Assembly (NCBI GenBank): GCA_963693365.1
Contig: CAVNZM010000002.1
Span: forward strand, 2,480,001 to 2,544,000
Source of the DNA: Amoebidium appalachense
Taxonomy: Eukaryota > Ichthyosporea
DNA length: 64,000 bases
Direction of reading: 5' to 3'
A program made the position numbers and the translations under genes. The notes under the pieces were generated by a model, which searched no databases, was not told the DNA's origin, and was given only the letters and a program-made list of their open reading frames with translations. Shown piece by piece: positions 27,092 through 41,214 of the stretch. Positions within the stretch are counted from its first letter, which is position 1. Each line of letters opens with the position of its first letter.

Positions 27092-28094
27092 GGGAAAGGC
27101 CGGCGGGAAGTGGAATTCGAAAGGGGGGGGAGGGGGGGAGGGGGGGGAGGGGGGGGGGGCAGGAGGGAGGGGAGAAAAGTTACTGGTCACCATAGCACCA
27201 AATTTAAACATGGCCATAAACATAATTTCGGGTTTCCACCACTTTTTCCTTATCACTGACTGACACACATAAAACAGCCAACCCTCAGAACACATTCCAC
27301 CTGTAAGTGACTATGCTGCGCAACCATTGGCTGCAAATCAGCTGGTCGGAACACACTCTGTCCCAGCACTCCCACTCAATGCCGTTCCTCAGACAAACCA
27401 TCACCTGTGTGTTACCCAAACGGCCGACCATCGTTCCCCAAACCTTCGCCGACACTCCGCTCCAAGATTGGATTTCCACCCGGCGCAATCGGAAAATCAA
27501 TCGCAATCGCAGAGCACTACTTCACCTAATATGCAAAGAATCCACGATCACGATAACCATTGTAGGCATTCTTTGAAACCCGATCAAGCCCTATCACCTT
27601 CATGTCATATGCGATATTCGGCTGCAGACATCACCCAATCATCATCTCTATCACCCATTGCAGCCAATCAAATTGCATATTCACCCTCCGTACAACCTCA
27701 TGTTCGCAAAATGGAAATACCGTCACCAAGTCCTGCTCCAAGCCATGCAGTTCCGTTAGTTCGGGAGCAAAATTTCCAAAGTCGGAGTCCTTCTGTCTCG
27801 TTGGCCCCAATACATTGTGGAGATCACCGTGCAAACCAAGACATAAACTCCGGACAGGAAAATTCGGGCCAGATCACACCACGATCGCCCCATCAATCGC
27901 GCATGCCTAAGGTGAGCAGAAACAAAAATTCACGAGATTCGTGTCAGATCGCGCCATCGCCTTGCCCTTCGCCATCGGCGTCGCCTAATCTAAGAAATCA
28001 GAAATATTATAGCGCACCAGTATCGGGTGGTGTCCCGTGTTGGGCTTCAAAGTATTTGCAGGCAGACCCCAAGCAGAGCGCACGCAATGTGTGA
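14858..28094 (+). CDS. ADAM10/Kuzbanian-like membrane metalloprotease, copy B
   Basis: Same family as copy A with prodomain and tail present. Exons: 14858-15127 and 15612-15754 (prodomain), 16896-17069, 17880-18015, 18425-18532, 19176-19279, 19688-19783, 20608-20717, 21358-21525, 21923-21993, 22435-22563, 23184-23297, 23727-23950, 24682-24807, 25158-25211, and last exon about 27278-28094. The prodomain shows IRHHEPVHH and LPIFGKEFRLQLLRDT, the typical ADAM10 pattern. The catalytic domain has QYCLAMLFLHRDFDDG, HEIGHGFGADHD and Met-turn NFIMWP. Disintegrin and Cys-rich exons are intact, with one membrane helix. The last exon adds about 270 Ser/Pro/Gln/His-rich residues. The start at 14858 is the first Met in frame, and the signal peptide it implies is weak. 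The link from prodomain exon 2 (phase 2) to the catalytic exon (phase 0) and from 25211 to the tail is unresolved, so one or more short exons are probably missing here. Confidence 0.85.
17279..17392 (+). repeat. (CA)n followed by (GC)n
   Basis: An AC array of about 80 bases followed by about 20 bases of alternating GC, in the first catalytic-domain intron of copy B. The CA-then-GC arrangement recurs at 17623-17684. Both blocks are alternating purine-pyrimidine, the composition that favours Z-DNA. Confidence 0.9.
17600..17784 (+). repeat. (CA)n-(GC)n-(CA)n compound array
   Basis: AC repeats flank a (GC)n block at 17666-17682 and a degenerate ACGC stretch. All of it is alternating purine-pyrimidine. 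Confidence 0.9.
18543..18593 (+). repeat. Poly-C tract
   Basis: C run of about 50 bases starting only ten bases after the donor of copy B exon 18425-18532. Confidence 0.95.
19287..19432 (+). repeat. Degenerate minisatellite, about 20-bp unit
   Basis: Seven or so tandem, diverged units around GGACTAGATATACCATTG, immediately after the donor of copy B exon 19176-19279. It is absent from the matching copy A intron and has none of the CA or C/G bias of its surroundings. Confidence 0.7.
22002..22145 (+). repeat. (GT)n array at an intron start
   Basis: About 50 bases of GT repeat followed by a degenerate GTGTTTG stretch, right after the donor GTGGGT of copy B exon 21923-21993. Confidence 0.85.
23104..23183 (+). 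repeat. (CA)n array forming a 3' splice site
   Basis: An AC repeat of about 80 bases ending CACAG, the acceptor of copy B exon 23184-23297. Same arrangement as copy A at 7071-7215. Confidence 0.95.
24820..24952 (+). repeat. Poly-C tracts after the transmembrane exon of ADAM copy B
   Basis: Long C runs with a few A, T and G interruptions, starting about ten bases after the donor of exon 24682-24807. Confidence 0.9.
27278..28094 (+). other. Cytoplasmic-tail exon of ADAM copy B
   Basis: An open frame of about 270 codons in repeat-free sequence, rich in Ser, Pro, Gln, His and Asn, with no hydrophobic span. Acceptor AAAACAG at 27277 gives the same entry phase as the copy A last exon (11804); CCTCAG at 27288 is an alternative. 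Both tail exons begin with a PPV motif soon after the acceptor and then share nothing obvious. Confidence 0.65.
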
Positions 28095-30245
<2,151 letters not shown>

Positions 30246-31031
30246 CTAGTTCTTGAGTGCGGATTCAGTAGGTGTAGCGACAGAAACCAGTCTGATGTCG
30301 CAATCCGCAGGCGCGAGGAAAAATCTGCTGCCTCTTTTTGTAACCGGCGAAGTGTTCCCAACAGGCCCAGGGATGGCCGGGGTTGCGATTGCATTGTTGC
30401 AGGCTTTACAATTTAGCACCAAAGCCTCGTACTGGGTGGGAGGTGAAGTTCCGGAAACATCTGTACGAGGAGACGATTCCTCACTTCTTTTGCACAATGC
30501 TGAAGGGAGACTCAGGGATGTATTGCGCGAAGTGAGACGATGGTTGGATTTGGACACGGGGACACTTCCTGGTCTCCGTGTGGACATATTGTGCTGTGGT
30601 TTGGTTCTGTTTGCATTTTGTACAGCTGGGAGGGAGTCGTTGATTAGGCTATCTCGTTGAAGTTTGGATGTGGGCGTCGAAGGAGGAGACAGAATATTGC
30701 GATGGAGAGATCGAAAACACGGGACAGAGCCGGATTTAGGGGTAGTGCGGCGGGTGTCAACGCGCGAGAAAAAACGGGATAGCCCGCTAGCGGTGGAGCT
30801 CGAACCCAGTTTCCTTTTCGTAGATGTTGCGTATTTTGAACAGTCATAGGACTTGGGTGATTCGAGGTCTACCGATTTCTTCGAGAGTGTAAAGTTGTCC
30901 AAGGCAATCCTGTGTGGAAGCATGCTGTCGCTTTGTGTCCGTGCGGCGGACAAACCCTGTTTTTGGACTGAGGAAAGGTGTCTGTTCTGTGCCCCAGCAG
31001 AGCTCGAGGTTGCAACGGACGAAGGAGACAT
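30246..31031 (-). CDS. Unrecognised Ser/Thr/Pro-rich protein, single exon
   Basis: A 261-codon open frame in repeat-free DNA. The first in-frame ATG is at 31031, in the context CCACCATCATGT. Composition is Ser/Thr/Pro/Arg-rich and looks disordered for the first 190 residues. A more ordered C-terminal part carries LNCKACNN, and a GSRFFLAP patch lies before the end; a lone CxxC of this kind occurs in many zinc-binding folds, including Mis18/Yippee types, but I see no second pair to support that. No signal peptide or membrane span. The neighbouring gene on the left runs the other way. It could be one exon of a larger gene. No function proposed. Confidence 0.55.
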   Translation of the reverse strand: MSPSSVATSSSAGAQNRHLSSVQKQGLSAARTQSDSMLPHRIALDNFTLSKKSVDLESPKSYDCSKYATSTKRKLGSSSTASGLSRFFSRVDTRRTTPKSGSVPCFRSLHRNILSPPSTPTSKLQRDSLINDSLPAVQNANRTKPQHNMSTRRPGSVPVSKSNHRLTSRNTSLSLPSALCKRSEESSPRTDVSGTSPPTQYEALVLNCKACNNAIATPAIPGPVGNTSPVTKRGSRFFLAPADCDIRLVSVATPTESALKN

Positions 31032-34000
31032 GATGGTGGTGGAATTAAAAGGAGATGTATGTGTATTTTCAAATCATAACGTGTCGATACCACCGCATAT
31101 TACAGTATGTGACTATGCAATGATATCTCAAGTTAAGTGAATCAAAATCTGGGTTGAGTGTTGTACAACGTGTAATACGGGCCCTACAGCTGCATACTAA
31201 CTACAAAAAGTACGGTAAAATGGTAAAAAGAGACGAATAAGAAAGTATCAGTACGCGGTATGCGTATGTTGGTATAGTAGCAAGATTGCATGTACAGTAC
31301 TCGAGGTTTGTGTAGAAGTTACAAATACGATGATGTTGCCAATGTAACTGTGACACGATGCTTTCGATAGTGATCTGTCTGAGCCGGTGGCTGATCATGC
31401 CACGCGTCCGAAAGCAGTCCTCCACGATAATGATATAAGAGCTTATAAACAGTCTAAAGTTTATTTTTGCCCATTTTAGAGCATTTAATCAATTGTAAAG
31501 TTTAATCTATAGTAGCTTGTTCTATTTTTAGACTTAGGGTTTTTTCCCCAAACCACTTTGCCGCATCTGATTCGTTCCTAATCTTTAAAGGAAATAACAA
31601 CCAATCATCTGCAAGATCCTGCGCAGGGGTTCCTGCACACCGGCGGTGACACCGCCGTGACACCGGCTTCAACTGACTCCTGAGTCCGAATTCCGGAATA
31701 TCCGGAAATTTTGGTCCTGTTCTGAAGAAGACTGTCAGCGGCGTTTATGCAAGGTAAAGCCCTGGGAAAAAAATGATACATTTGATAAATATATCTCATT
31801 GAATGGCAGTAAACTAACGATGCTTATTATTGTGATGACTCCAGTGGGGCAGGCCGATTGCTCGGTTGGGGATGTTCCGCCATCGCATGCGCAATCATCA
31901 CGCAACCGGGTGACGCAACCAAAAATAAGTTTTCACAGGCTGGCAGTTCGTACTGAGCATTCTTCAAGTAGGACTATTTTGGTGTGTCATATTATGAGAC
32001 CTATCCTTCCATTCCAAATGCTACACCTTACCACCATAAAATTGGCTCATTTCTCTTGCTTCCATGCTTCTTCGTAACGGTTGCCAATGCCGAGATGCCT
32101 GTGGACCTCAGTGGTGCGAAGTGATCCATTCAGCGCCTCTCTTGTGTTTTGATGATGGCTTAGCCAATCAAAGCCTGGACTAGCCAGCGCAATCATGGCA
32201 TGCCGGCGCTCAGTCCGCCAAACTGCCGCGGAGCACCCCCTCCCCCCCTCCCCCCTCCCCCCCCTCCCCCCCTCCCCCCCTCCACACACACACACGCGCG
32301 CGCGCGCGCGCGCACACACACTCGCGCGCGCACACAGACAAACAAACTGAACACACACGACGTGCAGCACACACAGCTACACGCACGGACATGCTGCCTT
32401 CGCAGATGCAATTGCAATAAAAACATGCACGCAAGAAGTGTCACCGTTCGACTTACACACACGCCAAGAAGATCGCCAGTAGAAAAAACATCCTGCTGTG
32501 ATTCGCGCACATACACGCTCGCGCATGCGTGCAGAATCTCACGCAAGAGGCACGCACACACGCACGCACGCACGCACACACGCACGCACGCACACACGCA
32601 CACACGCACGCACGCACGCACGCACGCGCGCGCGCACACACGCACGCACGCGTAGGAACACACGCACACACGCACATACGCACACACACATTCATGTTCA
32701 CCCGTCTGCCACATGCACGTGCACGGTCTGAATCGCTCAAGGCGCGCACGTGGTGCACATGGCAGATCAGGTTGTGCGCTTACACACACACATTATCTCC
32801 TCCTCATTTTCTCTAGATCTTTTACTCACCGTATCCCCATCCCCGTTACACAAACGTGCACTCTCTAATTCCCCATCTCTCTCAGATCTCCCTCCCTCCC
32901 TCTCTCGAGCCCTTTCCTCCCGAGCTCCCTCCCCCCCCCCCCCCTCCCCCTCCCCCCCCCCCCTCTTCTTCTTTCCGAGCTGGCTCTATCTCTTTCCCCC
33001 GTACCTCATGCATTAATGTCTAATTGAAAAATAGCCAAAGTTTATTGATTTGCGAGGTCCTCACTTGAGCGCTGTCGCTTTTGGACCGGTTCGTCAGCTA
33101 ATAGCTATTTTTTGTATAGCCAGCTCAGCCTGCAGATGCATGCGCATGCGCAGCGCTTCTTCGGCGCGGTCCGCCGGTCATTTCCGGATGCTTTGTGGTT
33201 CTATGATTGGCGCAGCAGAGCTGCACGACTCAATAGTGATTTTCACAAAGAGCACTAAGCTCGAGTCTCAGATAGCCAGCCTGCATACTATGAGAAATTG
33301 TTGTTATAGAACCTAAATGGTTTTCAAATAAAAGTTAACTCAAAAGAATGAGCGTTTTTGTATTCCTAAAAGACTAAAACCGTAAAAAGTGTAACCATTG
33401 ATTCTCACCACTTTGAAAAGTTGAGGATTTCCACACCAGCAGAGCCAAGGAGACCCTCTCACACTGACGTCTAATATCTCACCTTCTATTCGTCAAAAGT
33501 CACTTTTACAATTGCCCTCTGATTCAATTGGTTGCTTTTGATCGCAATGGTAAACTTTTCGTTTTTTCCGCCCGCCCACGTTGATCACACCTTCGAAAAA
33601 AATCATATCTCAGCAAGACTATACCATTTCAAGTTGCGGGCAAAGGATCTTTCAGAATGTATCCTCAATGTAGGTTCCCCTTTGCTGCGTAAGGGACAAT
33701 AGGGCGGGAGGGAGTTGGGGGAGGGGGGGGGGGGAGGGGAGGAGGGACGAGCTAGCGTAAGTGGAAGTGCTTGCATAGATCTAAGTAGATGATTAGAGAT
33801 TGACTCTTGCTTTTCGTGACCTGCCGTCTGTTGCGTGCGTGTATGCGTGTATATGTGCGTGCGTGTGCATTTTTGCGAGTGCGTGTGTGTGTGTTTATTT
33901 TCGCCCTTCAGCGTGAACGAGTATGTTTGTGTGTAGAGTGTGTGCGCGTGTTGGCCTGTGTGTAGGAGTGGGTGTGGTTGCCGTTGCATGTACAGCATGT

Positions 34001-34382
34001 GTGTATATTGTTTCATTTTGGTTGTATAACGCCTATTTGTGGGTGTGAATGTGCAGCTCTTGTGTGTTTGATTTATTGTTGTACAGCTCACTAGCACGCA
34101 CGTTTGCTCTGTTTGCTGTTGCGTGTATGCCAGTGCTAGCCTTCACGATTGTAGCCGTGTGTGTGCGTGTATGCGAGCGTGTTGTGCACCTGTACACAGA
34201 CTTGTTGTGCCCAACCCTCATTCTTGTCCGGTTCCTGGCCTTGGTTTTGGTTGCGTGTGTTGCGTGGGACTTGCGTATAATGGAGTGCTGGGGTAACCCT
34301 TTCGTTGCCTCTGGTTCCGACTTAGTTCCATAATTTGAAGCTGCGTGAGAACACATGCCTCTACCTGCCTCCCATTTACTCC

Positions 34383-34423
<41 letters not shown>

Positions 34424-34783
34424 CTGTCTCCCTGTCCTCCTCCCGCCTCCATCACCTTCCCCCCCCAAAGGCAAACACACCCTTCTTCCTTTCTGTCCCC
34501 TTTGCACCAAATATCACACACACTAACTACAATCCTGCGGTCTTCTGCTGCTCGCTTGCGTTCGTTAATTCTTCTTAGCTATATTCGTTTTCGTGTGGTA
34601 AAATCAACCATCATATGCGTCTCCCCCCCCCTCCCCCCCCCCCCTCTCCGTCCCCCCCCTCTCTGTGCCCCCTGCCCCCCCCCCCTCCCCCCCCCCCTCT
34701 CTCTCCACCCTCTCTTCTCCTGTACCTTGTTTCTACCGTTTCTTACATCCCCCCCCCCCCCCTCCCCACATTTTCTTTCACAG
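31032..34783. other. Gap with no supported gene
   Basis: Contains the upstream side of the minus-strand Ser-rich gene, a GC/CA block at 32284-32335, a degenerate (CACG)n stretch at 32550-32700, TG-rich sequence at 33800-34050 and poly-C runs at 34386-34422 and 34623-34700. The exon or exons preceding the CBM48 domain should lie here, because the exon at 34784 starts in phase 1, but I could not identify one. Confidence 0.55.
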
Positions 34784-35964
34784 TGACGCTCTACTACCTG
34801 AGGCCCACGTGGAGTGACGAGGCACCCAAGGTGGCCGGGGACTTCAATGGCTGGAACCGGGTGGATATGAACTGTGCCCAGAAGCCACACCCTGACCTGC
34901 CGGACGGTAGCTGGTACTCGTACGATGTCAGGTGCATAGTTGGACCCACGTTATTCCTTTTTCTTTTCTTTTTTTCTTTTCTTCTTCTTCTTCTTCTTCT
35001 TTGGGGGGGGGGGAGGGAGAGGGGGGGAGGGGGGGGGGGGGGCGTTTCGGAACTAGCAGAGGTTTTTCGTCTCATGTACATCTTTTTCTATTGAGGTGCT
35101 TGACGGCGAGTGTTGACCTCGTGAATCCCGTGTATGTGGCATGCAGCCAACATTGCTAAGGGAAAGCTTAACTGTCACGTTCTCAGCCCCCCCCCCCCCC
35201 CCCCTTTCCCCCCGCCCTGACTATTCCCAGATGAATAATTGAAAAAAAGACACCCCTCTCTCACCTTCTACTTGAAGTCACCAGCTATTTCCGAGTCCAA
35301 CTGGAACCCAAAGTTGTCATACACACCTTGTACGTACAGCAGGCAGAACATAACATGCATGGGGTAGCATAGCAAAATACGATACACAGACGTACGTGTG
35401 TGCCAGGATACACACACAGTGACATAGGAGCGGCACAGATTGTCAAACAGGGTCACACCTGGGAACACACACCGCCGCTTATAAACATACATGCCAAAAC
35501 ACAAACGGGGCGGTATTACTGGACACACACCCACACACACACAAGATGGGCAAGTAAGGAGCATCAGAACTTCCTACTTTTCATCATCATCATCATCTTC
35601 TTTTTTTAGGAGGGGGAGAGGTGGGGAGGGGGGGGGGGGGGGGGGAGAAGAAGAACATTTTCAAGTCTGACAGGATGTTGGCAGTGACACAGGGGTGTCC
35701 ATTGAGTTCAAGACAATAGTGGAGGGAAAATGGATTGGAGATGAGAGGGAAGCCAATTTCACCACAAAGAACTCGTGCTACGTGGTGGGGAAGAAGATGT
35801 CGTTGCTCCCAGGTAAAAAGTTGTTTTTTTCTTGTTTCTGTGTTGTGGGTTCGAGTATAGGATGCTCCTACATACACGTACACCACAACACAATCACATA
35901 TACACAAGTAGACACCCACACACACACATGCACACGCGCACGCACACACACACACAAACGCACA

Positions 35965-35996
<32 letters not shown>

Positions 35997-36516
35997 TTTA
36001 CACCTACACCATCTACATCCGCACATACACACACATCAACACGCACAAGTATTCACAGATTCGCACAAACACACATCATGTTACTCACACATACACTCGC
36101 ACCTGCACAAATCCAGGCAACACATGTGCATGCATCACGGTAACACCATTCCCCCCCTCCCCCCCCCCCCCCTCCCCCCCCCCCCCCCCCCTTCCCCGGG
36201 TTTCTCCCGTAATCGTTTGAATGGTGGTCTAGTCGTCGTTCTTTGTAAGCTTGTTAAGATACTTTCGTTTACACATGTAGTGTCATAATCCCCCCCCCCC
36301 CCCCCCCCCCGCGCCCTCTCTTCCTCCTCCTCCTTAATCCACCACTCGTGGTGTTCGAAAGGTGTGTTTTCAAACCCCCACACACCACCACAACCACCCA
36401 GACACACAGGTAGCCCGAACCACCAGTCGATTTTATTGGGAGCGTTACAATATCGTGTGCTGTTGTGGGCATCAAACCCCCCCCCCCCCCCCCCCCCCCC
36501 TCTCAAAGCACCACCA

Positions 36517-36591
<75 letters not shown>

Positions 36592-37561
36592 ATACTACTA
36601 CTACTACCACGGTTACCGACATGAAGGCAGACCCAATCACAGAGCCTAATTCGGCCCTCCGTACGTGATCATCATCCAATCGAACAGGATTAAATCAATG
36701 GAATTCGACGCTCATTGGCTGTGGAAAAAAGCAGGGGGGGGGGGGGGGTTGGAGGGGGGTGTAAAAGGGGTAAAAAAAAGGTGCTGCACTGATAATGGTC
36801 AAATCAAAACGCCATTTTTGTTTATATAGGTTGTGATTGGGTCTGCCTTCATGTCGGTGTCTGTACAACTATTGTTATTGTGATCATACTCATGAACACC
36901 ATAACTATCATAGTTGGCAACTTCTTGTTTTTTTATTCTGTTCAGAGTGCATTATTTGAACCAAGAAAGAGCTCTGAATCTCTTTCTATATCTGGATTTG
37001 GTGTGTTGTTTGTCTGGGGCTCTAACATTTTCGTTTCCCCACAGAGCCACCAGTTGAGCCCAAAACAGCAGCAGTAGGCCCCAACGAACCCCCTGCCACC
37101 CTCCCTGAAATTTCAGTCGAACCTGAAAAGGAACCGTCCACTTTGCCAACCCCAAATCCGGCAACGCCCACTAACACACCGGCGAATTTCGTGGACGGTG
37201 AGAAGGGAAAATCCGCCGTGACCCCCCAATCAGCAGAAGAAATGACGGCGAAATTGGTGGCCGATTTGACTGCACGCGCAGAGGAGGAAACGAAAAAAAT
37301 CCTCGCACAGGCAGGGGAAAAAACACAGGAGACACTGAACAAATTTGCGCAGTCTATAGCTGGGGGGGTTCCTGAAATTTTGAAGGCGCACACTGACGGA
37401 GGGGCCGATGGGACCGGCAGCAGTGGGGGGGCTCATTTGCCTGCAAATGCGGATGAGGCACGCAGACAGGTGGAGGAAATGGGTCATCAGGCTGTGGATA
37501 ATCTTTCAATATGGGTGTCGGAAAAAACCCCACTCTTGAGTATGCACCCCCCCCTCCCCCA

Positions 37562-37595
<34 letters not shown>

Positions 37596-37734
37596 ACCCC
37601 CAAAATATATATTCAATCCCGGCACGCGCCCACACACGCACACACTAAACATCATGTGTTTTACATACGTGATTTTTTGCATGTCGGTGTCATGTTATCG
37701 GTTGGTTGTATAGTTACGGCATCTTCCTCCCCCC

Positions 37735-37770
<36 letters not shown>

Positions 37771-38016
37771 GTGATGCACCCATGATCAAGTGAAGCAAAA
37801 TCTGAGTTGGCTTTCAATGCAACGTGAATGGGTTGAAACTCGGGTGTTGTGGATGCCTTGGAAGCCCCCCTCCCCCCCCCCTCCCCTTCCCCCTCTCCTT
37901 CCACTCCCCTCCCCCTGGCGGATTGGCTCTACTTGTGGCATATGCTGTTTGCGTGTTTTTTGCATGTGCATTGTCCGTCGTGAATGTGCACCTCATACTC
38001 TGTAACACATGCCCCC

Positions 38017-38047
<31 letters not shown>

Positions 38048-38491
38048 ACACACAAAGACACACACACCTCTAGCCCCCTCCCTCCCTCCCTCCCTCCCTC
38101 CCTTGGGGGCCCCCAGATTACATGGCCTGTGCCGTGTTTCTCATTGCGTTGGTCTGAGATTTGCGTGTGTTTTTGTGTATGTGTGCGTGTGGGTGTGTTT
38201 GACATTCGCGTGCGGTATTATTATTATGATTATTTTCTTTTCTTTTCTTTCTTTTTTTGGGGGGGGGGGGGGGGGGGGGGGGCAAACCGACAAATGTCAC
38301 CAAGCACCCCGCTATCTTCTCTTTCTCTTTCTCGTTACCATTCACCACTACCACCATTCTTGGTTCAACAAATCCCATTCCTTTTGGCCTGTTAAAGATC
38401 ATATGCTGATCTTCCTATTTTCACAGAGAAAGAGGGCGAGTCTGGGAATGGGGAGGAAACGAAGAGGTGCCCTTGCTGCACCATTATGTGA
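34784..38491 (+). CDS. CBM48/AMPK-beta-like glycan-binding protein with C-terminal CaaX box (5' partial)
   Basis: Exons 34784-34931, 35685-35812, 37045-37539 and 38427-38491, with phases that agree at every junction. The first two encode a compact carbohydrate-binding module: VAGDFNGWN, DGSWYSYDV and IEFKTIVEGKWIGDERE match the CBM48/AMPK-beta glycogen-binding pattern, including its tryptophans. The third adds a Pro/Thr-rich linker and an Ala/Glu/Lys-rich helical segment (LVADLTARAEEETKKILAQA). The last ends KRCPCCTIM, giving a CaaX box CTIM behind basic residues and two further Cys. The family predicts binding to glycogen or another alpha-glucan; the CaaX box predicts farnesyl or geranylgeranyl anchoring to a cytosolic membrane face. 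No kinase-binding AMPK-beta C-terminal domain is seen. The start codon is unresolved: an upstream exon ending in A or G would give Met or Val at the first junction. Confidence 0.7.
36526..36591 (+). repeat. (CA)n array
   Basis: AC repeat of about 65 bases directly left of the MITE-like element, in the same intron. Confidence 0.95.
36615..36858. mobile_element. MITE-like element with 27-bp terminal inverted repeats
   Basis: ACCGACATGAAGGCAGACCC, then AATCACA, at 36615-36641 is repeated as its exact reverse complement at 36832-36858. The 190-bp interior is non-coding, with a short poly-G. It lies in the intron between the CBM exons and the linker exon. No transposase frame is present. Flanking bases do not show a clear target-site duplication. 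Confidence 0.65.
37915..38033 (+). repeat. C-tailed dispersed repeat, diverged copy
   Basis: Head GGCGGATTGGCTCTACTTG, middle TTTGCATGTGCATTGTCC, then a poly-C run, in the same order as copies 1 and 2 but clearly more diverged. It sits in the last intron of the CBM48/CaaX gene. Confidence 0.35.
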
Positions 38492-39247
38492 AGTATCCGA
38501 TGTATGTAGGCACGTGCATGAGTCCATCACATGCGCACATGTTTACATTCAACCATACGTGTACATCTCGTTATTGTGCACACACACACAGACACACACA
38601 AACGCGTGCACACACACACACACAGACACACACAAACACGTGCACACACACACACACACAGACATACGCACACACACATGGGAACACATGCCATGCCCAT
38701 CCGTGCGTGCACACACGTGCACACTCAAAATTCACACACACACAAAGCGCACCCTGTCAGGTATACAGATTTCTAATCTAGCACTTCATGCCCCCACGCG
38801 TTTATCCCTGTTTAACAAGTGTGAATTAGCGAAGGACCACACACGTTTTTTTATCCAATCTGTAGGATTTCTCTTCAACTTAGCGCTCGTTGACGCTCTC
38901 GTAAGAATACCAATTAGTCAGGTTTATTCACGTTTTTTTCTTGTTATCCGGTTGTCAAAAACAACAGTACCTTTTTTTGTCCTAGCTGCATTCGATAGTA
39001 ATATCAAGCCGTTATAAGATGAAGTGTGTTTGGAGTCATGTTTTTAGCCTTGTTCAATGGAATATGGGTGGTTTCCCTGAGTAATATAATAGACGCCATG
39101 CATGTTTATAGCGGTTCGGAATATCCGTGGATGTCAAAAGCCTAAAGAACCCGTGTGTTTGTCACGCGGTTGTAATTATGAATATGAATAGACTATGTTC
39201 ATCATTCCATACATACTGTGCATGCAGGTACACTCAAACCCCCGGCC

Positions 39248-39282
<35 letters not shown>

Positions 39283-39307
39283 ACACACACACACACACAC
39301 ACACACA

Positions 39308-39344
<37 letters not shown>

Positions 39345-40201
39345 CCGGATTTCCCTAAACCCTTTACATACCTGTTCGCTTTTAAATGTAAAAAAAAATC
39401 TGCTTTTGTGATCACTTTTTATGGCTTTGCCTTCATTCCTCCTTCACCCCTCCACTTTTAAATACCTCTTCCGCCTGCACCTAACCAAACACGCATGCAC
39501 GACGTCGTGCAACCACTCACACACACACGCACCACAAACATGCACACACGTGCGCGCGCACACGCACACACACCTGACTGAAGTAGCAACACATTTCCGT
39601 CTGCCAGCACAACGCCATGCAAACGTTGTAATTACGTAACAGCCAGATGATCCGTGTTGACACCGATATATCATGACATGCGGGGAGATGTGTGTCTGTG
39701 TGCGTTATGCCGTGTTTTTACATAGGTAGTAGATCCAGGGGACCAGCCCACTTCATAATACTATAAGACGTCAACCGATGCGATCATCTTGCATTCCCTC
39801 ACACACACACACACACACACACACAAAAAAAAAAGGGACTGCCACGAACCTTTTCTTAGTCGATCACTGATCAAAAACGAGAATGAATGATATTCATCCC
39901 TTCTTGGGCCCTGCCCACTCACGATAAGTTCCCAATCATTACTTATAGTGGTAATAAGATACACCGATAACTTGCATTTCGCCATTTACATATACACCTT
40001 CGATACACACACTATGAACAAAACATGCATTTCAGCGCAGGAGGAAAAGGAGAAACGGGGCGGATAAGGGGTAAAACCTATGTGCATGCAGGCTCTTATT
40101 TGTCATGGACATAGCAGGTACTCGTGAAATCATACATGTTTCAGCTCACAAAATCTTGATGTGAGGGGGGCGGGGAAAGAGTGTGGTTTGCCCTACAGGG
40201 A

Positions 40202-40233
<32 letters not shown>

Positions 40234-40422
40234 GAGCATTTCACTCGTAGTGTGCGAGAGAGAGAGAGAGAGAAGGAGAGGGAAAGGGAGAGGGAGCGGA
40301 ACGGGGAGAGGCAGGGGGAGGGATGGAGTGAGGGAGAGGTGGGTGGGTGGGGGGTGGGGGGTGGGGGGTGGGGGGAAGGGGGGAGGCGGGAAGGCTAAGC
40401 AATGATGAAGCTAGTATTATCA
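38492..40422. other. Intergenic gap between the CBM48/CaaX and PSMG4-like genes
   Basis: Convergent 3' ends. Degenerate CA/GACA repeats at 38580-38745, poly-C plus (CA)n plus (CT)n at 39247-39344, and a G/GA-rich block at 40200-40400. The rest is AT-rich unique DNA with no exon seen. Confidence 0.6.
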
Positions 40423-40933
40423 TTAGAAAGCCTCGGGGTGTTCCCTCATCTCTTGGACCAATCGTTGCTCGACAAATGCGTCCAAATTTGGCAGGTTTGG
40501 CGGGAAGTTGTGGCTCACAAACACCTGCTTCTTGAGCTTGCGCGCTGCAGAAAAGTAAGGAAAGGGTGAGAGGGAGAACAGGTCTTCTGGTACTACACTT
40601 TGGGTAGAAACCTATATTGAGCTGCTAATGACGGTTTGAATGAGCCACATAAGATATTACTACGCTCCACATGAGTAGGTGTCGAAGACAGAGCCCATCC
40701 TCCCGGGGGGGGGACAAAAAAGTCATCTACACAGAGGGGGGAAGGGGGGGGGGAGGGGGGGGGGGGGCAAAATCGTTCATACGGGGGGGGGGGGGGGGGG
40801 GGGGGGGAGCAAAGTCATCCACACGACCCGGGGGGGGGGGGGGGGGGGGGGGGAGGGGGAGGTTACCAAGCCGTTCAGCCAATGCTGTAGAATCCAAAAC
40901 TGTCCCCAAAAGAACCGTTGCTGGGAATGGGCC

Positions 40934-40974
<41 letters not shown>

Positions 40975-41175
40975 GGTGTGTGCATGCATGAGTGCGGAGG
41001 GGGGGGGGAGGGGGGGGGGGGGGGGGGGGGGGGGGGTTACAGTGCGCCAAAAAAATTAATCCCGATGCGCATTCATACACAATGGTGCAGGAATGGGAAC
41101 AATGCAATTCCAGCAGAAAAAATATATGCAAACCATAGCTCAGCCACCCGAAAGGGGAGAGGACGACGAAAGGAA

Positions 41176-41214
<39 letters not shown>

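Noticed and set aside
31616-31720. Clustered short inverted repeats (CACCGGCGGTGACACCGCCG, TTCCGGAATATCCGGAAA)
   Set aside because: Arms are short and I found no second copy or flanking duplication; too little to call a mobile element.
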